A DNA stretch of 36,483 nucleotides from contig JAGVTS010000081.1 in assembly GCA_019136685.1 (NCBI GenBank), positions 1-36,483 of the forward strand. Reading direction: 5' to 3'. The DNA comes from Bacillota bacterium (GTDB lineage Bacteria > Bacillota > DTU025). Every line of letters begins with the position of its first letter. The first letter of the stretch is position 1. A program made the translations under genes and the position numbers. This document shows positions 1-9,103 of this stretch, piece after piece. The notes beneath the pieces are model-generated. The model worked only from the letters and a program-made list of their open reading frames with translations, was not told the origin of the DNA and did not search any database.

Positions 1-173
1 ACGTCTTCGGCCCCCTGTTTCATGTAGTTCCAGAATGGATTGACCAGGTTCTTGACAATCAGCCCGACAGTGTACTGCTTTGCAGAAGCCGGGCTGGCCC
101 AGGTGAGGGTGAACATCATCATGGCCAAGAGAACGACACACGCCATAATACGGTACCTGCGCACTGCATTCAC
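1..173 (-). CDS. rbsB: Sugar ABC transporter periplasmic binding protein, N-terminal part only
   Basis: This is the start of a CUT2 (ribose-type) substrate-binding protein that continues beyond the left edge. Reading the minus strand from a GTG at 173, or more likely the in-frame GTG at 164 (10 nt after AAGGAG), gives a basic N-terminus, a hydrophobic core (CVVLLAMMMFTLTWA) and an A-S-A type cleavage site. The mature start, KQYTVGLIVKNLVNPFW, is typical of the RbsB family. No lipobox cysteine is present, so the protein should be secreted to a periplasm rather than lipid-anchored. It is the last visible gene of the operon, after two permeases and the ATPase. The substrate cannot be read from this fragment. 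Confidence 0.8.
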   Translation of the reverse strand, partial: MNAVRRYRIMACVVLLAMMMFTLTWASPASAKQYTVGLIVKNLVNPFWNYMKQGAED

Positions 174-304
174 ACTCCTTAGCATTGATTGTCGCGGTAG
201 AATGCCCATGATTCCCAGTCGGTACTAGGCTAGCGACACCCAAAGGCTACTCTCTGTGCCATCCCCCTTCCCTCTGCACGATCAGGCGGGACCCCTCCGC
301 CAAG
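174..304 (-). other. Intergenic spacer between permease and binding-protein gene
   Basis: This 131 nt gap separates the second permease from the binding-protein gene, whereas the other genes of this operon overlap or nearly touch. It contains one short GC-rich hairpin (GGCGG/CCGCC, 285-301) just after the permease stop. The hairpin has no following U-run, so it is not a convincing terminator. It might set the relative level of the binding-protein message. I see no clear promoter. Confidence 0.3.
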
Positions 305-1294
305 TCACTTCCTTCGTTGGCTCAGGTTCTCTGCCAGCACCGCGCAGATTATGATGGCGCCGGTTAGCGCTTGTTGCCAAAGCGACGATATGCCGTTCAG
401 ATTCATGCCGTTAATTATCATCATCATTATGAGCGCGCCAACGGCCGTTCCCGTAACATCACCCCTGCCGCCTGTCATCGCGGCGCCGCCCATAACAGTC
501 GCCGCGATTGCCTGAAGCTGGAGTTGATCACCGAACCCGGGTTCCGCCGCGTTCAATCTCGCGACGTACAGGAGCCCGGTGAATGCTGCGATTACTCCAT
601 TGAGAACGTAGACCTGCACAAGGGCACGGTCTACATGGACTCCCGAGAGCATAGCTGCTCTCTTGTTTGCCCCAGTGGCATACACACTTCTTCCAAACAC
701 GGTCTTCCTGGATATGAACCAGATGACACCGACTACAGCGGCGGCTATCATTATCGGTACCGGAATTCCGCCGATGACGCCGGCGCCGAGGAATCGAAAG
801 TCGCGGCGGAACCCGTATATGATGTTGCCCCCGATCAGAAGCAACGAACAACCCCGTGCGACCTGCATCATTCCGAATGTGGCAATGAACGGGGGCAACT
901 TGACCTTTGCCACCATGAGTCCATTCACCAGTCCGCACAATGCGCCAACCAGCAAGGCAGTGGCTACTCCCAAGAGCACTGACGAGCCCGGCTGGCCCAC
1001 TCTGAAGAGATTGGCTGTCATGCAACTGCTGAGCGTGGCCACAGCGCCTACTGACAGATCAATTCCTCCGGTGAGTATTACCAGAGTCATCCCGCAGCTC
1101 AGTATGGTGAGAAGCGATGCCTGCCGCAACACGTTGATCAGATTCTGGCTTCTCAAGAACGCCGGACTACTCAAAGCAAGCAGTACGAACAAGCCAAGTA
1201 ATCCTGCCATTCTTGACATTATCGATGAGAAGGTGCGGGGACTAGCGAATCCGCCGGCGCGAACGGCCTCTCCTTCCAAGTGACGCTTAGTCAC
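305..1294 (-). CDS. rbsC: Sugar ABC transporter permease (RbsC family), second permease of operon 1
   Basis: This 329 aa polytopic inner-membrane permease belongs to the branched-chain/ribose transporter family. Hydrophobic segments run from about residue 30 to the end. The family signature GMTLVILTGGIDLSVGAV is near residue 70, and the cytoplasmic coupling loop A-TVMGGAAMTGGRG-VTGT is near residue 270. The GTG start at 1294 is preceded by AGGAGGT with 7 nt spacing and overlaps the stop of the preceding permease as GTGA. It is a paralogue of its neighbour, so the transporter probably uses a heterodimeric membrane domain. The family assignment is clear; the substrate is unknown, with a cyclitol or sugar acid inferred from the adjacent catabolic genes. 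Confidence 0.93.
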   Translation of the reverse strand: MTKRHLEGEAVRAGGFASPRTFSSIMSRMAGLLGLFVLLALSSPAFLRSQNLINVLRQASLLTILSCGMTLVILTGGIDLSVGAVATLSSCMTANLFRVGQPGSSVLLGVATALLVGALCGLVNGLMVAKVKLPPFIATFGMMQVARGCSLLLIGGNIIYGFRRDFRFLGAGVIGGIPVPIMIAAAVVGVIWFISRKTVFGRSVYATGANKRAAMLSGVHVDRALVQVYVLNGVIAAFTGLLYVARLNAAEPGFGDQLQLQAIAATVMGGAAMTGGRGDVTGTAVGALIMMMIINGMNLNGISSLWQQALTGAIIICAVLAENLSQRRK

Positions 1295-2256
1295 GCCGCA
1301 TACCTCCTCTCTCTATTCCGCATCATGGCATCAGCTACGAGCGTGCCCGTTATGAGGGCTCCGAGTATGACCATCTGCCACGGTGCAGGAAGACCAGTCA
1401 TGTTCAGACCCGCGCGGAGAATGCTGACAATCAGAACCCCCAACACAGTGCCGGTGACGTTTCCACGCCCCCCGCCCAGCCGAGTCCCGCCTACTACGGT
1501 AGCGGCCACAGCTTCAAACTCCATGCCGACGGCGCCGGATGGATGCGCAGTGTTCATGCGCCCCGCAAGTACTAGGCCAGCTACTGCAGCCAACAGTCCA
1601 ACTAAGGAGTAGAGAGTCAGCTTGACTAGGGCTACGTTAATGCCGGATAGCCGCGCCGCATCTTCATTCCCCCCCACTGCATACAGGTAGGTCCCGTATA
1701 CTGTCGCCTTCAGCATGACTAGCGTCACTGCAAAGACCGCCGCGGCTATCCATACGGGTATTGGAAGGAACAGAAATACTCCGCTGCCCAACCGTTGTAT
1801 GGCATCACTCGGCATGAACACTGCTCCGCCACCTGATAGAGCCAATGCAAGTCCCTCAGCAATCCCGGCCATACCCAAGGTTGCGATGAACGGAGCCATG
1901 CCGAAGGCGCCAACCAGAAATCCGACGATAGCGCCACACACCAGGCCCGACCCGAGCGCATACACAACCGAGAGCCCCACAGGCGCTCCTGCTCTCAGAC
2001 TCATGGCACAGACCACGCCTGCCAGGCCAGGTATGGCTCCGAGGCTCAGGTTCATCCCTCCGCTGACTATTACCATGGTCATACCGAAGGCAATGATTGC
2101 AAGCACTGAACTCTGCAACAGGATGCTCACAGCGTTTTCGATGCTCAGGAAGTCCGGTGAGACAATTGCGAATACCGCGATGAGCCCCAGTATAGCCACG
2201 ACAGAACTTGACAGACGGCGTCGCCTCGGGCGACGAAGTTGTGTGTCAGCTTGCAC
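1291..2256 (-). CDS. rbsC: Sugar ABC transporter permease (RbsC family), first permease of operon 1
   Basis: This 321 aa RbsC-type permease carries the family signature GMTMVIVSGGMNLSLGAI and the loop AATVVGGTRLGGGRGNVTGT. The reading frame is open upstream to 2316, but the GTG at 2256 has GGGAGG at 8 nt spacing and overlaps the ATPase stop by only 11 nt, so I chose it. The N-terminus is basic (RRPRRRR) before the first membrane helix, as expected for an inner-membrane protein with a cytoplasmic start. It pairs with the RbsA-type ATPase immediately upstream and with the second permease downstream. Confidence 0.92.
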   Translation of the reverse strand: MQADTQLRRPRRRRLSSSVVAILGLIAVFAIVSPDFLSIENAVSILLQSSVLAIIAFGMTMVIVSGGMNLSLGAIPGLAGVVCAMSLRAGAPVGLSVVYALGSGLVCGAIVGFLVGAFGMAPFIATLGMAGIAEGLALALSGGGAVFMPSDAIQRLGSGVFLFLPIPVWIAAAVFAVTLVMLKATVYGTYLYAVGGNEDAARLSGINVALVKLTLYSLVGLLAAVAGLVLAGRMNTAHPSGAVGMEFEAVAATVVGGTRLGGGRGNVTGTVLGVLIVSILRAGLNMTGLPAPWQMVILGALITGTLVADAMMRNRERRYAA

Positions 2257-3763
2257 AGCTCTCGCCTCCCATCGCGTGACGAATGATCTCCTCCTGAGAG
2301 GCCTCATCCCGTGCAAACTCCCTCACAGTCCTGCCCGAGCGAACCACATAGATACGATCGCTCATACCCAGGACTTCCGGCAGATCTGACGATATCATCA
2401 GAATGGACACGCCCTGACGAACCAGGTCATCCATGATCCGATGGATTTCGGCCTTCGCGCCCACATCTACTCCACGGGTAGGCTCATCGAAGATGATCAA
2501 GCGCAACTCCGAGCACAGCCACTTGCCCACCACCACTTTCTGCTGGTTGCCTCCGCTGAGAAAGCAGACTTGCTTGCCAAGACTGTCAGTCATGATCCGA
2601 AGCATGTCTACATACTTCTGAGTTGTCCGGCGCTCAATACTCGATTTCACGATCCCCGAAGGAAACAGCCTGCCAAGAGAGGCCATTGTGATATTCTCTT
2701 GTACTGACAGAATCTGAATGATGCCTTCGTCCTTTCGATCCTCCGGTACCAGCCCGACGCCCATTCTGATCAGGTTCCGAGGATTGGAACGCGTTACTCT
2801 CTCGCCGAACAACTCGATATGCCCGTCCGAAACTGGAAGCACCCCGAACACGGCCTTGGCGAATTCGGTCCTGCCCGACCCCACCAAGCCGGCAAGTCCC
2901 ACAATCTCGCCCTCCCTTACCTCCAGAGAGATGTCGTCAAGCAGTCCGTCAACACAGAGGCGTTCGGCCTTGAGTACGATCTTTCTTCCGGATTCGGCGG
3001 GAACACGGCTCCTAACAAACATCTCTGATAGGTCACGACCTACCATCATTCTCACAAGCTCGTCCAGTACCACGTCTGCCACGTTCATTGTGCCAACACC
3101 CTGCCCATCACGGAGCACTGTGACACGGTCGCCGATCTCGTGGACCTCGCCTAGGCGGTGCGATATGTAGATGATGCCTACTCCTTCGCCTGTCAACTGA
3201 CGAATTATACCGAATAGGCTTTCGATTTCCCTGGAGCTGAGGGCTGCCGTGGGCTCATCCATGATCAGAACCCGGGCGTCCAAGGAGAGCGCCTTTGCCA
3301 GTTCAACAAGCTGTTTCTGCGCCACGCCAAGATCCTCCACGCGTTCATCCAAGCCCACATCAAGTCCAACCCGCTCGAGCAGCTTCCCAGCATCGCTCCT
3401 ACTCACTGCCCTGTTAGGAAACAACTTCATCTTGCACCTGGGTTCGTGCCCAAGGAATATGTTCTGCTCCACAGTAAGCTGAGGAACAAGGTTAAACTCC
3501 TGATGAATGATACTAATCCCAGACTCCTCGGCCTTCTTGGGGCTATCCATTGTAACGGCCTTGCCCCCGAGGATGATCTCGCCCGAGTCCTGCATGTAGT
3601 TGCCAGACAGTATCTTCATCAAAGTGGACTTCCCCGCCCCGTTCTCGCCAATGAGGACATGAACCTCTCCGGGCTTCAGATCAAAGTCGACATTGTTTAG
3701 CGCACGGACTCCCGGAAAGGACTTGCAGATGCCCTTCAGCTGAACGAGATACGGACACTGCAT
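2246..3763 (-). CDS. rbsA: Sugar ABC transporter ATPase (RbsA family, two NBDs), operon 1
   Basis: This 505 aa duplicated ATPase drives CUT2-type sugar import. The N-terminal half has Walker A GENGAGKST (about residue 40), signature VAQKQLVELAKAL, and Walker B VLIMDEPTAAL. The C-terminal half has the degenerate Walker A-like GLVGSGRTEFAKA, a canonical signature LSGGNQQKV and Walker B LIIFDEPTRGVDVG. Length and layout match RbsA/MglA/XylG. The ATG at 3763 follows AAAGGAGG with 8 nt spacing. The ATPase precedes two permeases and a binding protein in one transcription unit. Nothing in the sequence defines the sugar. Confidence 0.95.
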   Translation of the reverse strand: MQCPYLVQLKGICKSFPGVRALNNVDFDLKPGEVHVLIGENGAGKSTLMKILSGNYMQDSGEIILGGKAVTMDSPKKAEESGISIIHQEFNLVPQLTVEQNIFLGHEPRCKMKLFPNRAVSRSDAGKLLERVGLDVGLDERVEDLGVAQKQLVELAKALSLDARVLIMDEPTAALSSREIESLFGIIRQLTGEGVGIIYISHRLGEVHEIGDRVTVLRDGQGVGTMNVADVVLDELVRMMVGRDLSEMFVRSRVPAESGRKIVLKAERLCVDGLLDDISLEVREGEIVGLAGLVGSGRTEFAKAVFGVLPVSDGHIELFGERVTRSNPRNLIRMGVGLVPEDRKDEGIIQILSVQENITMASLGRLFPSGIVKSSIERRTTQKYVDMLRIMTDSLGKQVCFLSGGNQQKVVVGKWLCSELRLIIFDEPTRGVDVGAKAEIHRIMDDLVRQGVSILMISSDLPEVLGMSDRIYVVRSGRTVREFARDEASQEEIIRHAMGGESCAS

Positions 3764-3866
3764 CGGTCAGCCCTCCTTTCGCAAGATGCACTCGAAATAC
3801 CGCGTAGATCTCTTTGAGCAAGGGCAGCAGACTCGAGATCGTCCGCTGCCCCAACCTCTGGACGTC

Positions 3867-5021
3867 CTACATCTCAAAAACGACTTTCAGCGGATCCGCC
3901 TGCATCGACGTTTCCATTGCCTCCTGACACTTCTCCAGCGGAAAGCGGTGTGTAACCAGCTTCTCCCATGGGAATTCCTCGCGGTACTTGACCATCATGT
4001 TCATCGCTTGATAGTAGCCAGTGTGAGGATGGTTGGAGTTGCCGATCAGCAAAAGGTTCTTGGCCGCAAGATGCCTGTGTGCATTGATCGACACGTCCCC
4101 TGTATCCACGAAGTTGCCAGTCTCGATGTAGGTGCCGCCCCGTCGGCACATCTCGATTCCTTCCACGATGACATCAGGCTTCCCTACTGTCTCTACCGCA
4201 ACATCTAGGCCGCGTCCCTCGGTAATGCTCCTGCAGTACTCAACTCGCTCCTGCTTCGTCGTATTGCTCGTGTTTATCGTGTGCGTTGCTCCGAACTCTC
4301 GAGCGAGGCTCAGTTTCTCCTCGGACGGATCGATTGCTACTATCTGCCAGGCCCCGAGCATCTTGGCTTTGATTATGTGCATGAGGCCGATTGGTCCGCA
4401 GCCCTGAATGCCTACAGTGTCGGCAAATCCGAAGCCGCGGGCCTCCATCCTGGAAAACTCCTTGGCGCGGTCAAGGGTAGCGGCTACCACCATGAGTTCT
4501 GTGAGTGCGGCCATTTCGGTACTCGTCTCTTCCGGAACCTTATACACCCACGACCCGGCCGGGACATACATGTAATCAGCCCATCCGCCGGCAACGTAAG
4601 GCCACTCAGTGCTCCTAAAGGAGAGCCCGATTGTGGTGTTCTCGGCGCAGAACGGATAGGCGAGGATATGACGGCAGTACCAGCACTTCTTGCAGATAAT
4701 GTTAGGGCACATGGTGACCCTGTCGCCAACCTTCAGCCTCTGGCCGTGGTACTCTATGGAGTCCTGATCCTCATCTCGCATCTCGACTATGGTACCGACG
4801 TTCTCGTGTCCTCTTACACCGGGGTAGACTATCTCCTGTTCGGCTTCGGTGCCGCCGTAGAGGACCTTCTCGCCCCTGAACGCATGTTTATCGGTCCCGC
4901 ATATCCCCGCCATGTGCATCTTCAAAATCAGTCCGCCCGGCTTCAGCTCCGGCCACGGCAGTTCCTGGCACTGAACACGCCCGGGCGCGGTCATCACAGC
5001 GGCTTTGATACCTTTGCCCAC
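3867..5021 (-). CDS. Zinc-dependent medium-chain dehydrogenase, possible IolM role
   Basis: This 384 aa MDR-family polyol/threonine-type dehydrogenase oxidises a secondary alcohol with NAD(P). Catalytic zinc ligands lie in CGTDKH and GHEN. A structural-zinc cysteine cluster follows in MCPNIICKKCWYCRH with a later Cys. The Rossmann glycine motif is GCGPIGL (about residue 215), followed by an acidic residue (AIDPSEEK) that favours NAD. The frame opens at 5030, but GTG 5021 is 9 nt after AAGGAGG and is the better start. It lies 24 nt downstream of the IolN-like gene; in Thermotoga, IolM is the zinc dehydrogenase that makes the IolN substrate. That role is inferred from context, because the sequence is only generally MDR-like. 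Confidence 0.82.
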   Translation of the reverse strand: MGKGIKAAVMTAPGRVQCQELPWPELKPGGLILKMHMAGICGTDKHAFRGEKVLYGGTEAEQEIVYPGVRGHENVGTIVEMRDEDQDSIEYHGQRLKVGDRVTMCPNIICKKCWYCRHILAYPFCAENTTIGLSFRSTEWPYVAGGWADYMYVPAGSWVYKVPEETSTEMAALTELMVVAATLDRAKEFSRMEARGFGFADTVGIQGCGPIGLMHIIKAKMLGAWQIVAIDPSEEKLSLAREFGATHTINTSNTTKQERVEYCRSITEGRGLDVAVETVGKPDVIVEGIEMCRRGGTYIETGNFVDTGDVSINAHRHLAAKNLLLIGNSNHPHTGYYQAMNMMVKYREEFPWEKLVTHRFPLEKCQEAMETSMQADPLKVVFEM

Positions 5022-5045
5022 CGAGTACACCCTCCTTCAGTCCAT

Positions 5046-6011
5046 CTAGCACGGATAGGCGATTGTATAGATGTGCCGTCCGCCGTTTGTAGGTCCCTTG
5101 ACCACCTCGTCGATCTCTTCGGCCCTCCGCTGCGTTACCTTATCCACAGGCGGAAGCACGCCGGCAGGGAATCCGGTCATGATCGCGTCGTGTAGCTCCA
5201 CGATGTAGTCCAGCGTAGTCTGGACCCCCGGCCTGGCCTTGGCCGGGTCGGCCAGCGTGCTCCTTCCGATAACCCCCTCCGGCGTACAGATGCACTCCAT
5301 GCCCACAAGGCCGTAGTGGTTGTACCACTTGATCGGATACCCGTATACCTCGCCGGACTTGTCGATATGGCCAGGCGGCATGAAGCCGGTAGGTTCAGTA
5401 TCGACTGCGTGCTCCTGCCTGCATAGTTCGGGGAAGAGGGCCATCGAGAAAGATGTCTCACACTCATCTGCATGGATGAACGGCGTCTCGAATGGTCCGC
5501 CCAAGGACTTGTCCTTGATCTGGTCGCGGCAGGCATTCCACCAGTGCAGATAGACTATCACTCCGGGGACCTGATACTTCTTGCCGAACTGATGGATGGC
5601 GAGGGGGATCACATAGTCCTGGCCATGCCCGTTCAGTATGATCATCTTGCGAAAGCCGGTATTCCAGAAGCCGGCGAAGATGGCACGCAGGTACGCAGCG
5701 AGTGTCTCCTCTGGGATGACTATGGTACCCGGCATCCCCAGATGCTGATATGGATGAGACCCGTACCAGATCGGCTGCGCCACTGTGCAGCCCGTCCTGA
5801 GCGCCGCCTGCTCTGCAAGGCGAGTTACGAGAAACGTGTCTTCGCCGTACGGCGCCTGCGGGCCATGGTTTTCCGTACTGCCCACGGGTATGATTATGAG
5901 ATCGTTCTTCTTGAGCCTCTCTTCGACCTCCTTGTTGGTCATGTTCTGGAAGTACACTCCCGTCGGCAGGTCCATGTGCCCCCCTTTGGGCGGAATAGTC
6001 CACTCAGACAT
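5046..6011 (-). CDS. iolN: Creatininase-family amidohydrolase, probable 3-dehydro-scyllo-inosose hydrolase (IolN-like)
   Basis: This 321 aa metal-dependent hydrolase has the creatininase fold. Metal-site motifs are visible in order: PVGSTENHGP (about residue 43), GEDTFL (about 57), NGHGQD (about 130) and HADECETS (about 182). The ATG start has two overlapping GGAGG sites at suitable spacing. In the Thermotoga inositol pathway a creatininase-family enzyme, IolN, opens the ring of the diketo-cyclitol to 5-keto-L-gluconate. The N-terminal MSEWTIPPKGGHMDLPTG region and the presence of an IolO-like epimerase in the same operon support this. Other creatininase-family roles (a lactonase or amidase for a sugar acid) remain possible. 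It sits between the transketolase and dehydrogenase genes. Confidence 0.7.
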   Translation of the reverse strand: MSEWTIPPKGGHMDLPTGVYFQNMTNKEVEERLKKNDLIIIPVGSTENHGPQAPYGEDTFLVTRLAEQAALRTGCTVAQPIWYGSHPYQHLGMPGTIVIPEETLAAYLRAIFAGFWNTGFRKMIILNGHGQDYVIPLAIHQFGKKYQVPGVIVYLHWWNACRDQIKDKSLGGPFETPFIHADECETSFSMALFPELCRQEHAVDTEPTGFMPPGHIDKSGEVYGYPIKWYNHYGLVGMECICTPEGVIGRSTLADPAKARPGVQTTLDYIVELHDAIMTGFPAGVLPPVDKVTQRRAEEIDEVVKGPTNGGRHIYTIAYPC

Positions 6012-6026
6012 TCGTCCTCCTCCTTA

Positions 6027-7001
6027 TCATCTGTGCTTCGCCCCCGAGCGCTGATCGCGCAATCGCATGGCCTTGCCCGCCGCTTCGACCAGATGCTCAA
6101 CGTCCATTCCGTACTTGTGAAGCAAGGAGACGTTGTCGCCGCATTCGCCGTACTCATCCTGCAGGCCCACGCGCACTGTAGGGCTGGGCAGTTCCGACCC
6201 AAGCAATTCTGCCACTGCACCGCCCAACCCGCCAATGACCGAAGCGTTCTCTGCCGTCACTACCGCGCCTGTCTTCCGCACCGAACTCAGAATCATCTCG
6301 GCGTCCAAAGGCTTGATAGTGGCGCAGTTTATGACCTCAGCCGACACTCCCTCACAAGACAGACGTTCCGCTGCCTCGATGCACTGGCTCACCATCATGC
6401 CGGAGCACACGAATGTGACATCTGATCCCTCGGCAGCGCAAGCCGCCTTGCCTATCCTGAAACGGTAACCCGGCGGGCTGACTCTGGGCCACGGGTCTCG
6501 TGTGCATCTGAGGTATACCGGGCCTTCGTATTCGATTGCCGCTTCGACTGCCATCCCCATCTCGATGTCATCCGCCGGTTCCAGTACGACGATGTTCGGT
6601 ATCGCCCGCATTATTGCAATGTCCTCTACAGCCTGGTGTGTAGCCCCGTTGTTCCCGCTCACCAACCCGCCGTACGCGCCAACCAGCTTGACATTGAGAC
6701 GAGTGTGCCCAACGAGCAGAGCCACCTGGTCGCACGCTCTGCGCGAGATAAAGGTGGCAAAAGACCCGCAGAAGGGAATCAGCCCTGTGTGCGCCAGACC
6801 GGCCGCAATGCCGACCATGTTCTGTTCGGCTATGCCAACCTGAATGAAACGCTCAGGAACTGCATCCCGGAAATAGCTCATCCGGGTGGATGATGCCAGA
6901 TCCGCATCGAGCGCAACTATCCGCGCATTCTCCTTGGCGAGGCTCGCAAGCGTCTTGCCAAACGCCTCACGTGTCGACACGACGTCATCAGTTGCACTCA
7001 C
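6027..7001 (-). CDS. Transketolase, C-terminal (PYR plus C-terminal) subunit
   Basis: This 324 aa protein supplies the pyrimidine-binding and C-terminal domains of a split, two-gene transketolase that moves two-carbon ketol units between sugar phosphates. The segment RFIQVGIAEQNMVGIAAGLA carries the catalytic glutamate that activates thiamine diphosphate. The Tkt C-terminal domain begins near residue 200. The frame is open to 7052, but GTG 7001 follows AAGGAGG by 8 nt and overlaps the N-subunit stop by 14 nt, so the two subunits are translationally coupled. Split transketolases are common in archaea and many anaerobes. Related 1-deoxyxylulose-5-phosphate synthases are single long proteins, which argues against that reading. 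Confidence 0.9.
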   Translation of the reverse strand: MSATDDVVSTREAFGKTLASLAKENARIVALDADLASSTRMSYFRDAVPERFIQVGIAEQNMVGIAAGLAHTGLIPFCGSFATFISRRACDQVALLVGHTRLNVKLVGAYGGLVSGNNGATHQAVEDIAIMRAIPNIVVLEPADDIEMGMAVEAAIEYEGPVYLRCTRDPWPRVSPPGYRFRIGKAACAAEGSDVTFVCSGMMVSQCIEAAERLSCEGVSAEVINCATIKPLDAEMILSSVRKTGAVVTAENASVIGGLGGAVAELLGSELPSPTVRVGLQDEYGECGDNVSLLHKYGMDVEHLVEAAGKAMRLRDQRSGAKHR

Positions 7002-7845
7002 GCGGTTCCCCTCCTTTGCTGCGTCCGGCGTCGGCCAGCTCGGCCAGAGCAAGATCTAGTTCGTGGGCTGTCGGCACTCGACCGTGCCAGGTATGCCCTC
7101 CAGCCTCCATAAATGAAACGCCTTCTCCCTTGGTTGTGTGGGCGATGACGACGGAAGGCCGACCTCGAGAGCCCCTGGGGACCAGTAGCGCCTGCCTGAT
7201 CGCGATGACATCGTTTCCGTCAGCCTCAACCACGTCCCATCCAAACGCCGCCCATTTATCTCGCAGCGGACAGATGTCCATCACGTCCGATGTTCGCCCT
7301 GTCAGCTGGGCCTGGTTGCTGTCGACTATGGCGACGAGGCTGTCCAGCCTGTAGTGTGCTGCCGCCATGGCAGCTTCCCAGACCTGCCCTTCCTGGCACT
7401 CCCCGTCTCCCAAAAGCACATATGTTGCGAAGTCACTCCCGGTAAGCCGTGCCCCGAGGGCTGTGCCTACGCCCACCGATAATCCTTGGCCCAGCGAGCC
7501 CGTGGAAATCTCGACCCACTCCAAACGGTGCATGTCGGGGTGGACTTGGAGCTCGGAGTCGATTCTGCCGAAGCTTCTCAGCAGATCCGACTCCATGAGT
7601 CCCCTTTCGACCAAGACAGAGTACAAGGCGGACGAGGCGTGCCCTTTCGAAAGAATGAACCTGTCGCGCTGCGGCCACTTGGGGTTAGCGGCATCAAGCC
7701 TAAGGACGTCGAAGTACAGAGCAACCAGGATCTCAACCGATGACAACGATCCGCCCGCATGTCCTGCCCCTGCTGAGTGAATTGTAGAAAGAATCCTACG
7801 GCGTACTCGCCGCGAGATAGCTTCGGCATCAGTTCTGTCGAGCAC
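6988..7845 (-). CDS. Transketolase, N-terminal (thiamine diphosphate-binding) subunit
   Basis: This 285 aa protein is the partner of the next gene. It shows the transketolase N-domain signature HSAGAGHAGGSLSSVEIL, KGHASSALYSVL, and the thiamine diphosphate/metal motif GDGECQEG followed by VDSN (residues about 140-175). The first GTG at 7854 overlaps its own ribosome binding site. GTG 7845 lies 8 nt after ACGAGG and is preferred, leaving a 17 nt overlap with the PGK stop. In this operon it would interconvert pentose, tetrose and triose phosphates, linking the sugar-acid genes to the GAPDH/PGK pair. Confidence 0.9.
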   Translation of the reverse strand: MLDRTDAEAISRRVRRRILSTIHSAGAGHAGGSLSSVEILVALYFDVLRLDAANPKWPQRDRFILSKGHASSALYSVLVERGLMESDLLRSFGRIDSELQVHPDMHRLEWVEISTGSLGQGLSVGVGTALGARLTGSDFATYVLLGDGECQEGQVWEAAMAAAHYRLDSLVAIVDSNQAQLTGRTSDVMDICPLRDKWAAFGWDVVEADGNDVIAIRQALLVPRGSRGRPSVVIAHTTKGEGVSFMEAGGHTWHGRVPTAHELDLALAELADAGRSKGGEPRECN

Positions 7846-9103
7846 CGTATTCACCTCGTGTGTACTTCAGAGCCGCCTTCTTCAGCGCTCGTATCACTGG
7901 GAGCTCCTCCCCGCTGATGAACCTGACCATTCCTCCGCCTGCGGTGGACACATATCCAAACTTCCCTGCAAGGCCGTACTTGTTCACAGCCGCGATGCTG
8001 TCGCCCCCGCCAATCACTGTGTAGGCCGGGGACTCCGCAATGGTCGTCCATACGATCTCGGTTCCGTGCTCTGACTCGTCTTGCTCAAACACGCCCATCG
8101 GGCCATTTGCGAAAACGGTTCCGGCTGAACTCACTATCTTTGCGTATCGCTCTGCGGTTTCACGCCCGATGTCCACAATCAGGCCCTCTGCAGGAAGCGA
8201 TGTCACCAGCACCTCACGCCTTTGGGCGTCGACATAGGCCACGTCGGACGGCATGCGTATCCGGTCACCGTAGCGAGCAACAAGCCCTCGCGCGTCGTCA
8301 ATGAACCGGTCAAGACCTCGTTGGCCCAGAAAACGACGGGATCTATCGCCAATATCGAACCCGGAGGCTGCGAGCATGATGTTGGCAACCAGACCCCCGG
8401 TGAGCACATGATCAGCAGATCCGTTCGACAGCACAGGTCCCATCATCTCGAAAGCATCTTCGACCTTCGCTCCTCCCAGCACAAATATGCATGGCCTAAC
8501 AGGATCGTTGGTGACGCGGCTCAGGGCGTCCACTTCCTGCTCGAACAGCCTGCCCATGGCGGACGGGAGAAGTTCTTCGAAACCAACTAGGGTAGGCTGC
8601 GACCTGTGCACCGCTGCGAACGCGTCGCAGACATAGACGTCGCCAAGAGGCGCGAGCTTCCGCACGACCACGGTGTCGGCCTGTTCCTCAGGCGAAAGGC
8701 GTAGTTTGGTCTCGAACATCGTGGTTTCCTCGGTCATGAACCGCACATTGTCGAGAAGCACGACGTCCCCGCCGGCCATCTGGCCAATAGCTTGCCGCGC
8801 CGCAGGGCCGCACACGTCTTCAACAAACCGCACCGATCTTCCGATTAGGTCCGACAGGACCTCCGCATGCGGCGATGTGGAGTAGTAGTTGTGATACTCC
8901 AGATCCCCGCCTTGATGTGCCAGGAGGACAACTCGCGCTCCTTGAGACGACAGTTCTTTGACCGTGGGAGCGGACCCGGCAAGCCGTGTGGTATCCCTCA
9001 GTCGACCGGCTTTCCTGTCCACAGGGGAGTTAATATCTACGCGACAGAACACAGTCCTACCCCTGACCTCTAGCTCATCAAGGGTCATCATGCCATGTTT
9101 CAT
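7829..9103 (-). CDS. pgk: Phosphoglycerate kinase, archaeal-type
   Basis: This 424 aa enzyme forms ATP from 1,3-bisphosphoglycerate. The N-terminus has RVDINSPVD, the archaeal version of the bacterial RVDFNVP motif. Further landmarks are LLAHQGG, LLDNVRF, the nucleotide-domain GGAKVEDAFE, a GPMGVFE segment and a C-terminal VIGGGDSIAAV with STAGGGM. The ATG at 9103 has GGAGG 7 nt upstream and shares ATGA with the GAPDH stop. The adjacent GAPDH is also archaeal-type, which suggests the two moved together. A housekeeping bacterial PGK presumably exists elsewhere, but this cannot be seen here. Confidence 0.93.
   Translation of the reverse strand: MKHGMMTLDELEVRGRTVFCRVDINSPVDRKAGRLRDTTRLAGSAPTVKELSSQGARVVLLAHQGGDLEYHNYYSTSPHAEVLSDLIGRSVRFVEDVCGPAARQAIGQMAGGDVVLLDNVRFMTEETTMFETKLRLSPEEQADTVVVRKLAPLGDVYVCDAFAAVHRSQPTLVGFEELLPSAMGRLFEQEVDALSRVTNDPVRPCIFVLGGAKVEDAFEMMGPVLSNGSADHVLTGGLVANIMLAASGFDIGDRSRRFLGQRGLDRFIDDARGLVARYGDRIRMPSDVAYVDAQRREVLVTSLPAEGLIVDIGRETAERYAKIVSSAGTVFANGPMGVFEQDESEHGTEIVWTTIAESPAYTVIGGGDSIAAVNKYGLAGKFGYVSTAGGGMVRFISGEELPVIRALKKAALKYTRGEYGARQN

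Noticed and set aside
4281-5195. Plus-strand open frame of 304 codons opposite the zinc dehydrogenase
   Set aside because: Antisense to a gene with intact zinc and NAD motifs; no start signal and no recognisable domain.
5472-6425. Plus-strand open frame of 317 codons across the iolN/transketolase junction
   Set aside because: It spans two real minus-strand genes and their ribosome sites, and the product has no family features.
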